Origin: Mucilaginibacter jinjuensis
GTDB taxonomy: Bacteria; Bacteroidota; Bacteroidia; Sphingobacteriales; Sphingobacteriaceae
DNA length: 64,000 bases
Assembly: GCF_028596025.1 (NCBI RefSeq)
Contig: NZ_CP117167.1
Span: 4,960,001-5,024,000, forward strand
Reading direction: 5' to 3'
Shown here: positions 25,543 through 34,797 of the stretch, piece after piece
Position numbering within the stretch: position 1 is the first letter of the stretch
Layout of the letters: each line of letters opens with the position of its first letter
The notes under the pieces: generated by a model
What the model was told of the DNA's origin: nothing
Databases searched by the model: none
The model's input: the letters and a program-made list of their open reading frames with translations, nothing else
Made by a program: the position numbers and the translations under genes

Positions 25543-27117
25543 ATGGCGCTACTCAAAACACAGCTTCCCAAAGTCATCCTTTCTGTCCTTGTAATCCTTA
25601 CCGCTTTTGCGGCTTTCGCAATTTATCAGCACCCAATGGCTATTTTCCCGGACCCCAGCTGGGGTTTCCAGGTAATGCGCTCAATGGAACATGGCGGGGG
25701 CTTTAACATGCTGATTGCGCCAGATCAACTGGATATTAATAAGAACTTTGGCGAGTTTCTAAGTTGGTGGTCGCCGGGGCAATATTTGGTCCCTTATTTT
25801 TTTGTGAGCGTTTTTCATGTAAACGTGGGCCAAGCTTGCGCGTTAACCATTTTGTTTTGCGAAGTAATAGGCTTATTCGGGTTTTACCAATTTTTCAAAA
25901 AGGCTGGCTTTTCGGCCAATGTATCGGCTGTAAGTGTTGCTTTTATAGCCTGCCAGATGTTTTACATTATCCCTTATGTGTTTTATAATGGAGGCGAAGT
26001 TTTACTATTCGCCTTCGGCGGATGGTTTATGTATGGCTGTTTATCATTTAACCGGGTTAAAGATTGGAAATTGATCTTATTCATCCTGATCTCGGGTTGG
26101 ATTGGCTTTATCTGCAAATCATCGTTCATGTGGTTTTACGCTGCGGGGCTGTGTATTATCTGGATCAGGGTTTCGCGCGCACATACCATCCTGGGTAAGT
26201 GGATCATTAACGGGATATGGATAGGCGTACCAGCAATAGTTTCATTTACAGGCATCTATGTTACTTATCTATCCAAAGGCCACAACCCAACTTCTGGTGG
26301 ACATGGTTTAAAACTACTGTGGGAAACATTTGGCTTTCCGCTGGCATCCCCTCTGCTTTCAGGTTTTTCTGTTGATGAATTAACGCATGGCTTACTTTTC
26401 CACCCGGATGGGCCGATGTTTAGTTATGCGATAAGCGTGCTCATCATAGTAGTGCTGGCTATTGCTACTGTATTTGTGATGATCCGTATCCTTAAAACTG
26501 TACCTTATACCGAATACCGCCTGGTGCTTAGCGTTGTTTATATTGTAAGCGTAGTATTTTTTGGCATGGCGTTTTTTCGCCAGTTAGCCATTTCTTACGA
26601 AGGGAGACATTTTAGGATGGTAGGCCTGGTATTTATACCTGGTGCTATTTACTTAATTGGTCGTTTACAGATTGGCTACAGGGCCTTATTTGCTGTGGTA
26701 TGGATTGGTATTACTTATGCCAGCGTACAGTATTTGGTGAGCGGCTACGATATTAATAATAACGAAAGCGCACATGGTACATCAGGTATCACCCAACAGT
26801 TTTTAGATCAGGATGGGTTGGATGAATTAATGAAACTGGATAACACCCACAAAAATGCCATATTTGTTTTCATCAGCCCAGATCTGGGTTTAGAAGTTCG
26901 CAATAATCGTGTAGTTACCCTCGACCCTATTGGACAGGATATGAAGATCAATTACGAAGACTTTCAGCATTGCGGCCACTCTGGGCCATTATACATCTTC
27001 CTGCCATCGAACTATAAAGGTGCTAAGGCAACCATGATCATGAAATCATTCGAAGACTACAAGGGATTTAAACTCACCCAGCTGAGCGAAGATTACGTAC
27101 TGTATTCGGCCGATTAA
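25543..27117 (+). CDS. Polytopic membrane protein, GT-C-like, unknown
   Basis: 524 aa with about ten to twelve hydrophobic segments and a soluble C-terminal tail of about 100 residues. The first extracytoplasmic loop has FPDPSWGFQVMRSMEHGG, reminiscent of the acidic first loop of GT-C glycosyltransferases that use polyprenyl-phosphate sugars. No family is firmly recognised, so the GT-C idea is a hypothesis. It is monocistronic and convergent with obgE, with stop codons overlapping at 27114-27117. Confidence 0.6.
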   Translation: MALLKTQLPKVILSVLVILTAFAAFAIYQHPMAIFPDPSWGFQVMRSMEHGGGFNMLIAPDQLDINKNFGEFLSWWSPGQYLVPYFFVSVFHVNVGQACALTILFCEVIGLFGFYQFFKKAGFSANVSAVSVAFIACQMFYIIPYVFYNGGEVLLFAFGGWFMYGCLSFNRVKDWKLILFILISGWIGFICKSSFMWFYAAGLCIIWIRVSRAHTILGKWIINGIWIGVPAIVSFTGIYVTYLSKGHNPTSGGHGLKLLWETFGFPLASPLLSGFSVDELTHGLLFHPDGPMFSYAISVLIIVVLAIATVFVMIRILKTVPYTEYRLVLSVVYIVSVVFFGMAFFRQLAISYEGRHFRMVGLVFIPGAIYLIGRLQIGYRALFAVVWIGITYASVQYLVSGYDINNNESAHGTSGITQQFLDQDGLDELMKLDNTHKNAIFVFISPDLGLEVRNNRVVTLDPIGQDMKINYEDFQHCGHSGPLYIFLPSNYKGAKATMIMKSFEDYKGFKLTQLSEDYVLYSAD

Positions 27118-28118
27118 ACTGCGCTGTTAATCTCTTTCCAAAGCAGGTCTTTTAATTCTAAAAGGCCTTTTTGTGCGATTGATGAAATAAACGTAGCCGG
27201 AATATTGGCAGGCAGCTCCTGTTTCATTTCGGCCAGTAGTTCATCGTCCAAAAGATCAGATTTGGTAATAGCCAATACACGGGGTTTGTGGATCAATTCC
27301 GGGTTATACTCCTCCAGCTCATTTAGTAGGATATCGTATTCTTGTTTAAGAGTACGGTTAGTATCCGCAGGGATCATGAACAACAATACCGAGTTACGCT
27401 CGATATGACGCAGGAAACGGAAGCCCAATCCTTTACCTTTTGATGCACCTTCTATAATACCCGGTATATCGGCCATTACGAATGATTTGTTATCGCGATA
27501 AGCCACAATGCCCAAATTAGGTACAATAGTAGTAAAGGCATAATCAGCAATCTCTGGCTTGGCTGCAGATACCACAGAAAGTAAGGTTGATTTACCGGCG
27601 TTAGGGAAACCTACCAAACCTACATCGGCCAGTAATTTCAACTCCAGTACATTCCAGATCTCTTTACCCGGTTCACCGGGCTGGGCAAAGCGTGGAGTTT
27701 GATTGGTTGATGATTTAAAGTGCCAGTTACCTAAACCGCCACGGCCACCATCGGTTAATATTTTAGTTTCGCCATCCTGTGTTATTTCGAAGATGATTTC
27801 ACCGGTTTCGGCATCACGCGCAATGGTTCCCAATGGTACTTCTAAAATTTCGTCACGACCGGTTTTACCTGTTTTTAACGAACTGCCTCCCGATTCGCCA
27901 TCACCTGCAATTACGTGCTTGCGGAATTTAAGGTGCAGCATGGTCCATAATTGGGCGTTACCTTTTACAATAACGTGCCCGCCACGGCCACCATCGCCGC
28001 CATCAGGGCCGCCTTTTGCTGTGTGCTTATCGCGGTGCAAGTGGGCAGAACCTGAACCACCGTGACCAGAGCGACAGCATATTTTTACGTAATCAACAAA
28101 ATTTGAACCTTGAGACAT
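27114..28118 (-). CDS. obgE: GTPase ObgE/CgtA
   Basis: Ribosome-assembly and stress GTPase. The Gly-rich Obg fold is seen at the N-terminus (KGGPDGGDGGRGGHVIVKG). The G domain has G1 GFPNAGKSTLLS, the switch region with ADIPGIIEGAS and G4 ITKSDLLD. The 334-aa length means it lacks the extra C-terminal domain of some Obg proteins. It lies downstream of adk on the same strand across a spacer holding a nested word palindrome. Confidence 0.97.
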   Translation of the reverse strand: MSQGSNFVDYVKICCRSGHGGSGSAHLHRDKHTAKGGPDGGDGGRGGHVIVKGNAQLWTMLHLKFRKHVIAGDGESGGSSLKTGKTGRDEILEVPLGTIARDAETGEIIFEITQDGETKILTDGGRGGLGNWHFKSSTNQTPRFAQPGEPGKEIWNVLELKLLADVGLVGFPNAGKSTLLSVVSAAKPEIADYAFTTIVPNLGIVAYRDNKSFVMADIPGIIEGASKGKGLGFRFLRHIERNSVLLFMIPADTNRTLKQEYDILLNELEEYNPELIHKPRVLAITKSDLLDDELLAEMKQELPANIPATFISSIAQKGLLELKDLLWKEINSAV

Positions 28119-28122
28119 GATG

Positions 28123-28344
28123 TTAGTCCGGAAGTCAGTAAGACCGTAAGTCCGGAAGCTTATTTTTTAGTCGGAGAGTCCGAAAAGCCGGAAAGTCCGA
28201 ATTGTTTAAAATGTATAAAGTTCCGAAAACTCCAACAAGCGGATTTTCCGGAACTTCTTAGTTAATGTAATAATAAAATTAGTATGATACTGTTTTGCTT
28301 CCCTTCGTCTTTCGGACTTACCGTCTTACCGACTTCCGGACTAA
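28123..28344 (-). repeat. Nested word palindrome, adk-obgE spacer
   Basis: Outer arms of 36 nt (28123-28158 and 28309-28344) match with 3 mismatches. They are built from AAGTCCGGAAGTC and GTAAGACCGTAAGTCCGG words. Inside is a second set (GGAGAGTCCGAAAAGCCGGA and ACTCCAACAAGCGGATTTTC) that also partly pairs. Only 3 nt separate the element from the adk stop and 4 nt from the obgE ATG. The stop-side word is repeated alone after ilvD (39721). Confidence 0.9.
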
Positions 28345-28347
28345 AAA

Positions 28348-28920
28348 CTAATATCCTTCTACTACCTCACAAATACCACCGAATATCTCTTCAATAGAGC
28401 CGATGCCATTAATGCTGGTAAATTTATCCTGTGCTTTGTAAAAATCTGCAACAGGGGCAGTTTTATCGTTGTATTCTTTAATACGTTTGGCAATTACTTC
28501 GGGGTTAGCATCATCCGGGCGGCCAGAATCTTTACCTCTCAGTAATAAGCGATGTTGTAATTCTTCAGGATCAACTTCAAGGGCAATCATGCCATCTATT
28601 TGCGAACCTTTGCTTTCCAACAAATTATCCAGTGCTTCGGCTTGTGCTACTGTGCGTGGGAAACCATCAAAAATAAACCCTTTAGCATCTTTATTGCTAT
28701 CCAGTTTATTGCTGATCATACCAATTACAACAGCGTCGGGCACTAACAAACCATCATCCATCAGTTTCTTGGCTTCGCGGCCAAGTTCTGTACCATTTGC
28801 AATTTCGCTCCGCAGCAAATCACCGGTTGATAGGTGTATCAGCCCGAATTTTTCGATAATGTTTTGTGATTGCGTACCCTTCCCGGCTCCGGGAGGACCA
28901 AACAGTACTAAGTTTAGCAT
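28348..28920 (-). CDS. adk: Adenylate kinase (short form)
   Basis: Catalyses ATP + AMP to 2 ADP. The P-loop is FGPPGAGKGTQSQ (residues 6-18), the NMP-binding region has HLSTGDLLRSE and FDGFPRTVAQAE, and the catalytic Arg region is LLLRGKDSGRPDD. At 190 aa the LID is the short form without zinc-binding cysteines, as is usual in Bacteroidota. It lies downstream of tRNA-Arg and its terminator, and upstream of obgE. Confidence 0.97.
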   Translation of the reverse strand: MLNLVLFGPPGAGKGTQSQNIIEKFGLIHLSTGDLLRSEIANGTELGREAKKLMDDGLLVPDAVVIGMISNKLDSNKDAKGFIFDGFPRTVAQAEALDNLLESKGSQIDGMIALEVDPEELQHRLLLRGKDSGRPDDANPEVIAKRIKEYNDKTAPVADFYKAQDKFTSINGIGSIEEIFGGICEVVEGY

Positions 28921-28940
28921 GTGTTGATTTTAAATTTAAA

Positions 28941-28971
28941 AAGCCTTTCATGTGCAGAACAAGAAAGGCTT
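28941..28971 (-). terminator. Terminator between tRNA-Arg and adk
   Basis: AAGCCTTTC (28941-28949) pairs with GAAAGGCTT (28963-28971). On the minus strand the hairpin is followed by TTTTAAATTT. It separates the tRNA from adk. Confidence 0.65.
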
Positions 28972-28982
28972 AGTTTTAAATG

Positions 28983-29056
28983 TGGACCCGAAGGGAGTCG
29001 AACCCCTAACCTCCTGATCCGTAGTCAGGTGCTCTATCCAATTAAGCTACGGGTCC
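28983..29056 (-). tRNA. tRNA-Arg (anticodon ACG)
   Basis: 74 nt on the minus strand. The 7-bp acceptor stem is GGACCCG/CGGGTCC with discriminator A. The anticodon stem CCTGA/TCAGG encloses CTACGGA, whose centre is ACG. The T loop TTCGACT lies on an AGGGG/CCCTT stem, and the D arm contains GCTTAATTGGATAGAGC. The ACG anticodon would normally be deaminated to ICG to read CGU, CGC and CGA. The 3' CCA is not encoded. Confidence 0.97.
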
Positions 29057-29112
29057 AAACCATATTTATCCAGAGATTTTCTTATTTCTAATTCCGTCTC
29101 CGAAAGGGAATG

Positions 29113-29145
29113 CAAAAATAGAAATCCTTTTGAATATCTCCTAAA
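29113..29145 (-). promoter_or_regulatory. tRNA-Arg promoter
   Basis: On the minus strand TTTA is followed after 21 nt by TATTTTTG (29113-29120), a match to TAnnTTTG. The start would be about 50 nt upstream of the mature tRNA. Confidence 0.45.
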
Positions 29146-29156
29146 AAAAGTGAAAA

Positions 29157-29618
29157 TTATTTCACTTTTTCTGCAATCGCCTCAAAGTCAGGCAAGTCCC
29201 CTGCATTCTCCAGTACTTCTGCATAAATAACGTTCTGTTCTTCATCCAAAACAAAGGCAGCACGCTTAGAAACACCCTTTAAACCAAAGGCAAACTCCTG
29301 GTATAAGGCACCATAAGCAGCAGATACTTCTTTATTAAAGTCTGATAATAATGGAAACTGGTAGTTATTCTCTTCTTTAAACTTAGCCAAAGTAAAAGGC
29401 GAATCAACAGAAATACCCAATATCTGTGCGTTTAAGCCATCGTAATAGCCAAAGCTATCGCGCATGGTGCAAAGTTGTGTAGTACAAGTACCGGTAAAAG
29501 CTAAAGGAAAAAAGTGGATCACTACTTTTTTACCTTTAAAATCGGCCAATGATACCGCTTTAACCTCGTCAGAGAATAATGTAAACTGTGGGGCCGGCTG
29601 GCCTATTTGTAATGACAT
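29157..29618 (-). CDS. Peroxiredoxin (AhpC/TSA family, AhpE-like)
   Basis: 153 aa thioredoxin-fold peroxidase that reduces hydroperoxides. The active-site segment FFPLAFTGTCTTQLC has the P-x(3)-T-x(2)-C pattern with peroxidatic Cys45; Cys50 could be resolving. The whole chain is one domain and no signal peptide is present, so it is cytoplasmic. The closest remembered relatives are AhpE/Prx5-like enzymes, but the subgroup is not certain. Divergent from the gene at 29709. Confidence 0.9.
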   Translation of the reverse strand: MSLQIGQPAPQFTLFSDEVKAVSLADFKGKKVVIHFFPLAFTGTCTTQLCTMRDSFGYYDGLNAQILGISVDSPFTLAKFKEENNYQFPLLSDFNKEVSAAYGALYQEFAFGLKGVSKRAAFVLDEEQNVIYAEVLENAGDLPDFEAIAEKVK

Positions 29619-29659
29619 GTTTTGTGTTTTTGTGCCGTAAAAATAAATACCTGCTGGTA

Positions 29660-29690
29660 ATTGTATGTTATAACAATGTATTTATTTTTA
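29660..29690 (+). promoter_or_regulatory. Promoter for the CarboxypepD-like gene
   Basis: ATTG (29660-29663) and TATTTTTA (29683-29690) with a 19-nt gap match the Bacteroidota consensus with one mismatch in the -7 box. The start codon is at 29709. Confidence 0.45.
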
Positions 29691-29708
29691 CGAAAACCAT
29701 ATCTATCT

Positions 29709-30896
29709 ATGAAACACCTTATTGCAATTCTATTATTTATTGGATTAGCTATCGGCACACGGGCACAGCAGCTAACAGGCGTTATAAAAGACGTCAGTAC
29801 CAATCAGCCGCTGCCTTTTGTATCGGTAGGCATTAAAGGTACGCCTCATGGTACTGTTACCAATGAGCAGGGCGGCTTTGTGTTAACCGCATCTGCATTG
29901 CCAATTACACTTGTAATAAGCCACTTGGGTTACCAGGCTATTGAACAAACCATCAGTAACATTAACCAAAACCTAAGTATCTCCCTTACGCCCCAAAGCA
30001 CCCAGCTACCCGAGGTTACTGTAGGCAACCCGGCACTTTCCATTATGCAATCAACAGTAGCTAAAGTTGCTAAAACCGTGCGTAATGAATATTTCCCCAA
30101 AGTATTTTTCCGCAGGTTAACGCTCGAGGGCGATAAGCCAACTTTTTTTGCCGAAAGCTTTTTAGATGCCCAGTGGCAGGCCTGGGGCTTAACTAAGTAT
30201 AAGATTAGCAATAGCCGGTATTTGCAAAGCGACAACGGGGTGAATTATAATAACATAGCCATGTTCAACATGTTATGCAGTGGCTATGTGGGCAATAGCT
30301 TATTGGTATCGCCCATATTTCATAAGCCAGATTCGTTGTATAAGTTCTCGATCAAAGAAACATTTAAAGCTAACGGCCATGAGATTGCAGTTATTAAATG
30401 CGAATTGAAAGATCAGGACTTTGCGCATACTGCCTTTGAGGGTGACTATTATATCGATACCGAAAATTATAACATTTTAAAGACGGATGGAACTATCCAT
30501 CATTTTATGATGACTGCATCCGGGCCATTTAACCTGAAGGTGAAAGACGTAAGGTTAATAACCCAATACAAACTGGATGCCGATAGCAATATGGTGCTCG
30601 ATTATTCAAACTTTACCTTAAAATCAACTTTAAAGGCAGGATTCGTAGGACTAAAACAACTAACCTATAGCGGACAAATTTTTGCTTTGGATTACCCTCA
30701 ATCAGCCAATAAAACAGGATTAGCAGACGTTACGCTCGACAAACTCCAAAAGGAAGAAGAAAAATTCAAAAGCGTAGCCTACGATCCCGGGTATTGGAAA
30801 AACAACCCCGTTATAAAACGCACCTCTGATGAAGATACTGCCGTTACTCAATTAGAACAGTTAAAGAAAGTGAAGGGGAATATTGATAAGCAATAA
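29709..30896 (+). CDS. CarboxypepD-regulatory-like surface protein
   Basis: 395 aa from the ATG at 29709 (an upstream frame extension lacks a signal peptide and is rejected). A signal peptide (LIAILLFIGLAIGTRA) is followed by a carboxypeptidase D regulatory-like beta-sandwich (GVIKDVSTNQPLPFVSVGIK, then GTVTNEQGGFVL), as at the N-terminus of TonB-dependent receptors, and then a beta-rich domain of unknown type. There is no receptor barrel. It is probably periplasmic or on the outer-membrane surface. Confidence 0.75.
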   Translation: MKHLIAILLFIGLAIGTRAQQLTGVIKDVSTNQPLPFVSVGIKGTPHGTVTNEQGGFVLTASALPITLVISHLGYQAIEQTISNINQNLSISLTPQSTQLPEVTVGNPALSIMQSTVAKVAKTVRNEYFPKVFFRRLTLEGDKPTFFAESFLDAQWQAWGLTKYKISNSRYLQSDNGVNYNNIAMFNMLCSGYVGNSLLVSPIFHKPDSLYKFSIKETFKANGHEIAVIKCELKDQDFAHTAFEGDYYIDTENYNILKTDGTIHHFMMTASGPFNLKVKDVRLITQYKLDADSNMVLDYSNFTLKSTLKAGFVGLKQLTYSGQIFALDYPQSANKTGLADVTLDKLQKEEEKFKSVAYDPGYWKNNPVIKRTSDEDTAVTQLEQLKKVKGNIDKQ

Positions 30897-30933
30897 AGCA
30901 AACACATTTGCTCTTGCCAAAGTTATCAATCGC

Positions 30934-31917
30934 ATGAAAGCAGTTGTAATTACCCAACCTGGCGCACCCGATGTTTTGCAGATACAGGAACGCCCACAGC
31001 CAAAACCCGCGGCTGGTGAAGTATTAATTAAGGTTGCTGCGGCTGGCGTTAACCGGCCTGATGTTTTTCAGCGTAAAGGTAATTACCCTCCCCCACCTAA
31101 CGCCCCACAAGATATACCTGGCTTGGAAGTTGCCGGCACTATAGAAGAACTTGGCCCCGATGTTACCCGCTGGCAAATTGGTGACAAGATTTGCGCCCTT
31201 ATTACAGGTGGTGGTTATGCAGAATATTGCGTAGCGCCAGAAGGCCAATGCTTACCTGTACCCGGGAACTTAACTATGATTGAAGCCGCATCACTACCCG
31301 AAACATACTTCACCGTATGGAGCAATGTGTTCGATCGCGGCCAGTTAAAACCTGACCAAAGCCTGCTGGTACATGGCGGCAGCAGCGGAATTGGTGTAAC
31401 GGCCATTCAAATAGCAAAGGCGTTAGGCAATACTGTTTATGCAACCGCAGGTAGCGACGATAAATGTGCTTTTTGCGAACACCTCGGTGCCGATAAAGCC
31501 ATCAACTACAAGAATCAAAATTTTAAGGAAGAAATTAAAAAGCTGACCAACGGCAAAGGCGTAAACTTAATACTGGACATGATTGGCGGCAGCTATACAC
31601 CCGATAACCTGCAATGTTTAGCCGATGAAGGACACCTGGTAATGATTAACGCTATGCAAGGCAAAGATGTACAGGTTGATCTTTCATTAGTAATGCGTAA
31701 ACGCTTATATATTACTGGCAGCATGCTACGAAGCCGCGAGATTGAATTTAAAGCAGCTATTGCCCGAAGTCTGGAAGAACACGTTTGGCCGTTATTAGTT
31801 TCTAACCAAATTAGACCGGTTATCTACGAAACATTCCCGGCAAGTGAAGCCGCAAATGCGCATGAGTTGATGGAAGAAGGATCGCACAAAGGGAAGATTG
31901 TATTGACGTTTAATTAA
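30934..31917 (+). CDS. NAD(P)H quinone oxidoreductase, PIG3-like
   Basis: 327-aa zinc-independent MDR-family reductase. The start MKAVVITQPGAPDVLQI is typical of the PIG3/Qor subfamily, so the ATG at 30934 is chosen over a 17-residue longer frame that overlaps the upstream gene. The NADPH-binding motif is HGGSSGIGVTAIQIAKALG, followed by GADKAINYK. Zinc ligands of alcohol dehydrogenases are absent. It begins 37 nt after the upstream gene. Confidence 0.9.
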   Translation: MKAVVITQPGAPDVLQIQERPQPKPAAGEVLIKVAAAGVNRPDVFQRKGNYPPPPNAPQDIPGLEVAGTIEELGPDVTRWQIGDKICALITGGGYAEYCVAPEGQCLPVPGNLTMIEAASLPETYFTVWSNVFDRGQLKPDQSLLVHGGSSGIGVTAIQIAKALGNTVYATAGSDDKCAFCEHLGADKAINYKNQNFKEEIKKLTNGKGVNLILDMIGGSYTPDNLQCLADEGHLVMINAMQGKDVQVDLSLVMRKRLYITGSMLRSREIEFKAAIARSLEEHVWPLLVSNQIRPVIYETFPASEAANAHELMEEGSHKGKIVLTFN

Positions 31918-31929
31918 GTAGCAGTAGCG

Positions 31930-31977
31930 AGTTGCAGTAGCAGTCATTTCAAAAGAGAGACGACTGCTACTGCAACT
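31930..31977. terminator. Word palindrome between convergent genes
   Basis: AGTTGCAGTAGCAGTC (31930-31945) and GACTGCTACTGCAACT (31962-31977) are perfect 16-bp complements. Extra GCAGTAGC and ACTGCAAC words flank them. It lies between the stops of two convergent genes, so a bidirectional terminator role is plausible. Confidence 0.7.
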
Positions 31978-31989
31978 TTAAAACTGCAA

Positions 31990-33333
31990 CTAATTAGGGA
32001 ATTTCACTCCCCTGTAAGCAGCCACATTGGCCAACGGGATGTTTGAGCCATATTGTTTGTTGATGGCTTTGATGTATTCGTTAGCTACTATCGCATAACC
32101 TCTTGGGGTTAAGTGAACACCATCCAGTGAGAATAAACCACCGCTGATATAGGCTGAGCTTAAACTTACGCCATCAACCACCAAACCATTTGCTTTTACA
32201 TTGTTCAGGAAGGTGTACATATCATTTACCGCAATACCTTTTGATGCTGCAATTGAGGTGATGGTGTTGTTGTAAGAGGTTACATAATCTTTGGTTAAGG
32301 CCACTTCATTAGCATCCAATACATATTGGTTCTCTATAGGGCTGTATGGGGTTAAGCCGTAAGGCAGCATACCAGCCGGGGTTGATACTAATGTACCGAT
32401 CTTGCTTGTTGGGAAAGTTAGCACGATCAAATCATTTGCTGTGGCTGGTCTGGCTGCATAAGCAGTACCGGATGCAGTAGCATCTGTCTTGGCACTAATG
32501 TATAAAGCCTGTACGGCAGGATTAGCCTTTTGTACGCTGGCCAGAATTGCGCCGACTGTTACGGTGCTGAAGTATGGAATAGCCGTTACATCTGGAATGG
32601 TGGCTACCACGCCTTTGGCGCCGCCTGCAGTTAACTTAGTCATTACCGCACTGTATAGGGCTGCAAAGGTTGATTTATCCGTCAGCACATCACCTGCACC
32701 ACCTGATGTGGCATAGCCTAAAGCATCATTATTACCTAACCAGTTTGAAAAGAAGGTAAATGGTTTAGCCGTAATAAAATCAATGTAGGCTGTATTGTGT
32801 GTACCTTCTGCTCCCGGTAATAATCTTTCGTAAAAACCATTGAGGTTACCATAGCTGGCTAAGGTAATGTGCAATAATTTTATACCGGGTACACCGTAGT
32901 TATTCAGGTCTGTGCCTGTGTATTTGGTGTAAGTAGTTACAGGGCCAAAGCCTGGGATAACAGGCTGACCTGTTACAGCTAAATTAGTAGTTACCGGTGC
33001 GGTAATTGGTGCGCCAGTAGTTTTATCAAAACCAGTCAGTGTTAAATAACCTGAGCCATTAGCCTGATCTGTTGAAAACAAAGGTTGAGCAAAGTTCCCA
33101 CCACCTACTGATGCCATTTGCTTGGCAATGATAGATGGGTAAGAGTTTTGCTGACCTTCGAGGTATAATCCCCCATCGGCATAACCGGCAGTTAAAGAGT
33201 TACCTACGGCAATGTATTTAGAAAAATCGGCCGAACCGTGAGTTGGGGTTGGCGTTTGTACGCTGGGTTTACAGGCGGCAAGGCCTAATACACCCGCTGT
33301 TAAAATGAATATGTTTTTAAATTGCTTGTTCAT
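31990..33333 (-). CDS. SGNH/GDSL hydrolase lipoprotein
   Basis: 447 aa. The signal peptide ends in LGLAAC, a lipobox. Catalytic blocks are AVGNSLTAGY (nucleophile Ser), WLGNNDAL (oxyanion Asn) and LDGVHLTPRGYAI (Asp-His). It follows the FadL-like gene by 18 nt on the same strand. An outer-membrane-anchored esterase next to a hydrophobic-compound channel suggests joint handling of lipids or fatty-acyl esters; this is inference from context. Confidence 0.88.
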   Translation of the reverse strand: MNKQFKNIFILTAGVLGLAACKPSVQTPTPTHGSADFSKYIAVGNSLTAGYADGGLYLEGQQNSYPSIIAKQMASVGGGNFAQPLFSTDQANGSGYLTLTGFDKTTGAPITAPVTTNLAVTGQPVIPGFGPVTTYTKYTGTDLNNYGVPGIKLLHITLASYGNLNGFYERLLPGAEGTHNTAYIDFITAKPFTFFSNWLGNNDALGYATSGGAGDVLTDKSTFAALYSAVMTKLTAGGAKGVVATIPDVTAIPYFSTVTVGAILASVQKANPAVQALYISAKTDATASGTAYAARPATANDLIVLTFPTSKIGTLVSTPAGMLPYGLTPYSPIENQYVLDANEVALTKDYVTSYNNTITSIAASKGIAVNDMYTFLNNVKANGLVVDGVSLSSAYISGGLFSLDGVHLTPRGYAIVANEYIKAINKQYGSNIPLANVAAYRGVKFPN

Positions 33334-33351
33334 GTTAATCGGTTTTAGGTG

Positions 33352-34575
33352 TTACCAGTGATAGGTTAATGAAATACCCGGAATGTATACGTTAGATCTG
33401 AACGTCCCTGATAATTGCGTTTCGATATTGGTTTGCGTGCGTGAAAGCAAATGCTCGTATTCGAACGACAGATCCAGATCTAAATGGTTCGCAGCTCTGT
33501 AACCTAAACCTCCTGTAAAATAATAGCGGTTGGCATCAGGCACTTCAGGGGTAACGTAACCATCCTGTACTGCGGTTGATGCATAACCACCACCGGCACG
33601 GATTGCCCATCTGTCAACCGGTTTAAATTGTGCACCGGCACGCAGGCTATAACCATCGCGGTAATTACGCGGCGAATAGGTATCCTGCAAAGTGGGCGTG
33701 TTCTGCGCATAATCAAATGCCAGTACCTTATATACATGCCAGGCTACCCAGTTTGCATCCAAAGCCAAAGTCCATTTTTTAGTCGGGTAGAAACCGAACC
33801 CGATTGAAGTGGTAGATGGCAGCGGGATACTCGCTGTAAATGTATTTGGCTGTGGGAAACTGCTGGCCAGCGAAGGCGCAACAGTAAATATAGCATCACC
33901 ATTATTAATAGTAGTAGTTGCTTTAGAGCGATAATCGATACCAATGGTAATATGCGACTCGGTTTTAAAATAAACACCGGCATTCCAACCAAAACCATGA
34001 CCGTGACCTTTTAGCTCGGCCTGACCGTCGTTGCCATTGGCATCAGCTATAGGCAGCGCACGCTGCAAATTAACCGTACCTATATCATATACAAAACCAC
34101 CACCAATGCTCACAAAATCAGCTAAGCGGATACTCAAAGTTGGTTGGAAATAAATGGCTTTTAAATCCAGGCTTTCTACCGTGTACTTGCCAATCCAGTT
34201 ATGGCCCCAGTCGGTTAAACCACCAAAGGGGGTGTATACGCCTATACCAACTTTCCAGGGTGCATTCTTTGGCCCCCAAACGGCGTAAGCATTAAATGGT
34301 GTAGCAGTTTTATCGAGGGTGTGATAAAGATCGTTACTACCTGATGGATTAAATGTTGATTTAAAAAACAGCGGACTGATACCTGCCTGGATAGAATTTT
34401 CGGGCAACATGGCCATAGCACCGGGGTTAAAAAATATGGAAGCACCATCCTGTGCTAAACCTGTACCGGTATGCCCCATACCGATCTGTTTTTGGCCGCC
34501 CAGGTTAACCTGAAAACCTTGCGCAAAGGAAATTGCAGGCGCAAGCGCCAGCAAAAAGAGTAGAATTTTTCTCAT
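33352..34575 (-). CDS. OmpP1/FadL family outer membrane transporter
   Basis: 407 aa with a signal peptide (ILLFLLALAPAISFAQ). The mature N-terminus GFQVNLGGQKQIGMGHTGTG and SIFFNPGAMAML match the FadL hatch region, followed by a 14-strand-type barrel ending in an aromatic residue (LTYHW). FadL proteins move long-chain fatty acids or aromatic hydrocarbons across the outer membrane by lateral diffusion. First gene of a two-gene unit with the SGNH lipoprotein. Confidence 0.92.
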   Translation of the reverse strand: MRKILLFLLALAPAISFAQGFQVNLGGQKQIGMGHTGTGLAQDGASIFFNPGAMAMLPENSIQAGISPLFFKSTFNPSGSNDLYHTLDKTATPFNAYAVWGPKNAPWKVGIGVYTPFGGLTDWGHNWIGKYTVESLDLKAIYFQPTLSIRLADFVSIGGGFVYDIGTVNLQRALPIADANGNDGQAELKGHGHGFGWNAGVYFKTESHITIGIDYRSKATTTINNGDAIFTVAPSLASSFPQPNTFTASIPLPSTTSIGFGFYPTKKWTLALDANWVAWHVYKVLAFDYAQNTPTLQDTYSPRNYRDGYSLRAGAQFKPVDRWAIRAGGGYASTAVQDGYVTPEVPDANRYYFTGGLGYRAANHLDLDLSFEYEHLLSRTQTNIETQLSGTFRSNVYIPGISLTYHW

Positions 34576-34617
34576 AACGAAGAGAGGTTAGTCTAAAAAA
34601 AGTATAAAATTGGTATG

Positions 34618-34625
34618 CAAACATA
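34618..34625 (-). promoter_or_regulatory. Candidate fadL-like -7 element
   Basis: TATGTTTG on the minus strand matches TAnnTTTG about 43 nt upstream of the ATG. The -33 element is unclear. Confidence 0.4.
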
Positions 34626-34716
34626 GATAAATAGCCTAAAATGGCCTTAACAATATGTTAATTTATTTTACCTAAAAAACTTTAAGATAAGTATTTAAAA
34701 AATCGGTTACAAATCT

Positions 34717-34724
34717 TAACTTTG
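34717..34724 (+). promoter_or_regulatory. Candidate atpD -7 element
   Basis: TAACTTTG matches TAnnTTTG. It implies a 5' untranslated region of about 65 nt before atpD. The -33 element is weak. Confidence 0.4.
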
Positions 34725-34797
34725 CGCCTCTGAAATATTATGTATTAATAATATATACTCAGTAAGTACAATACTTTTTTTAAATACCAGGTTATAT

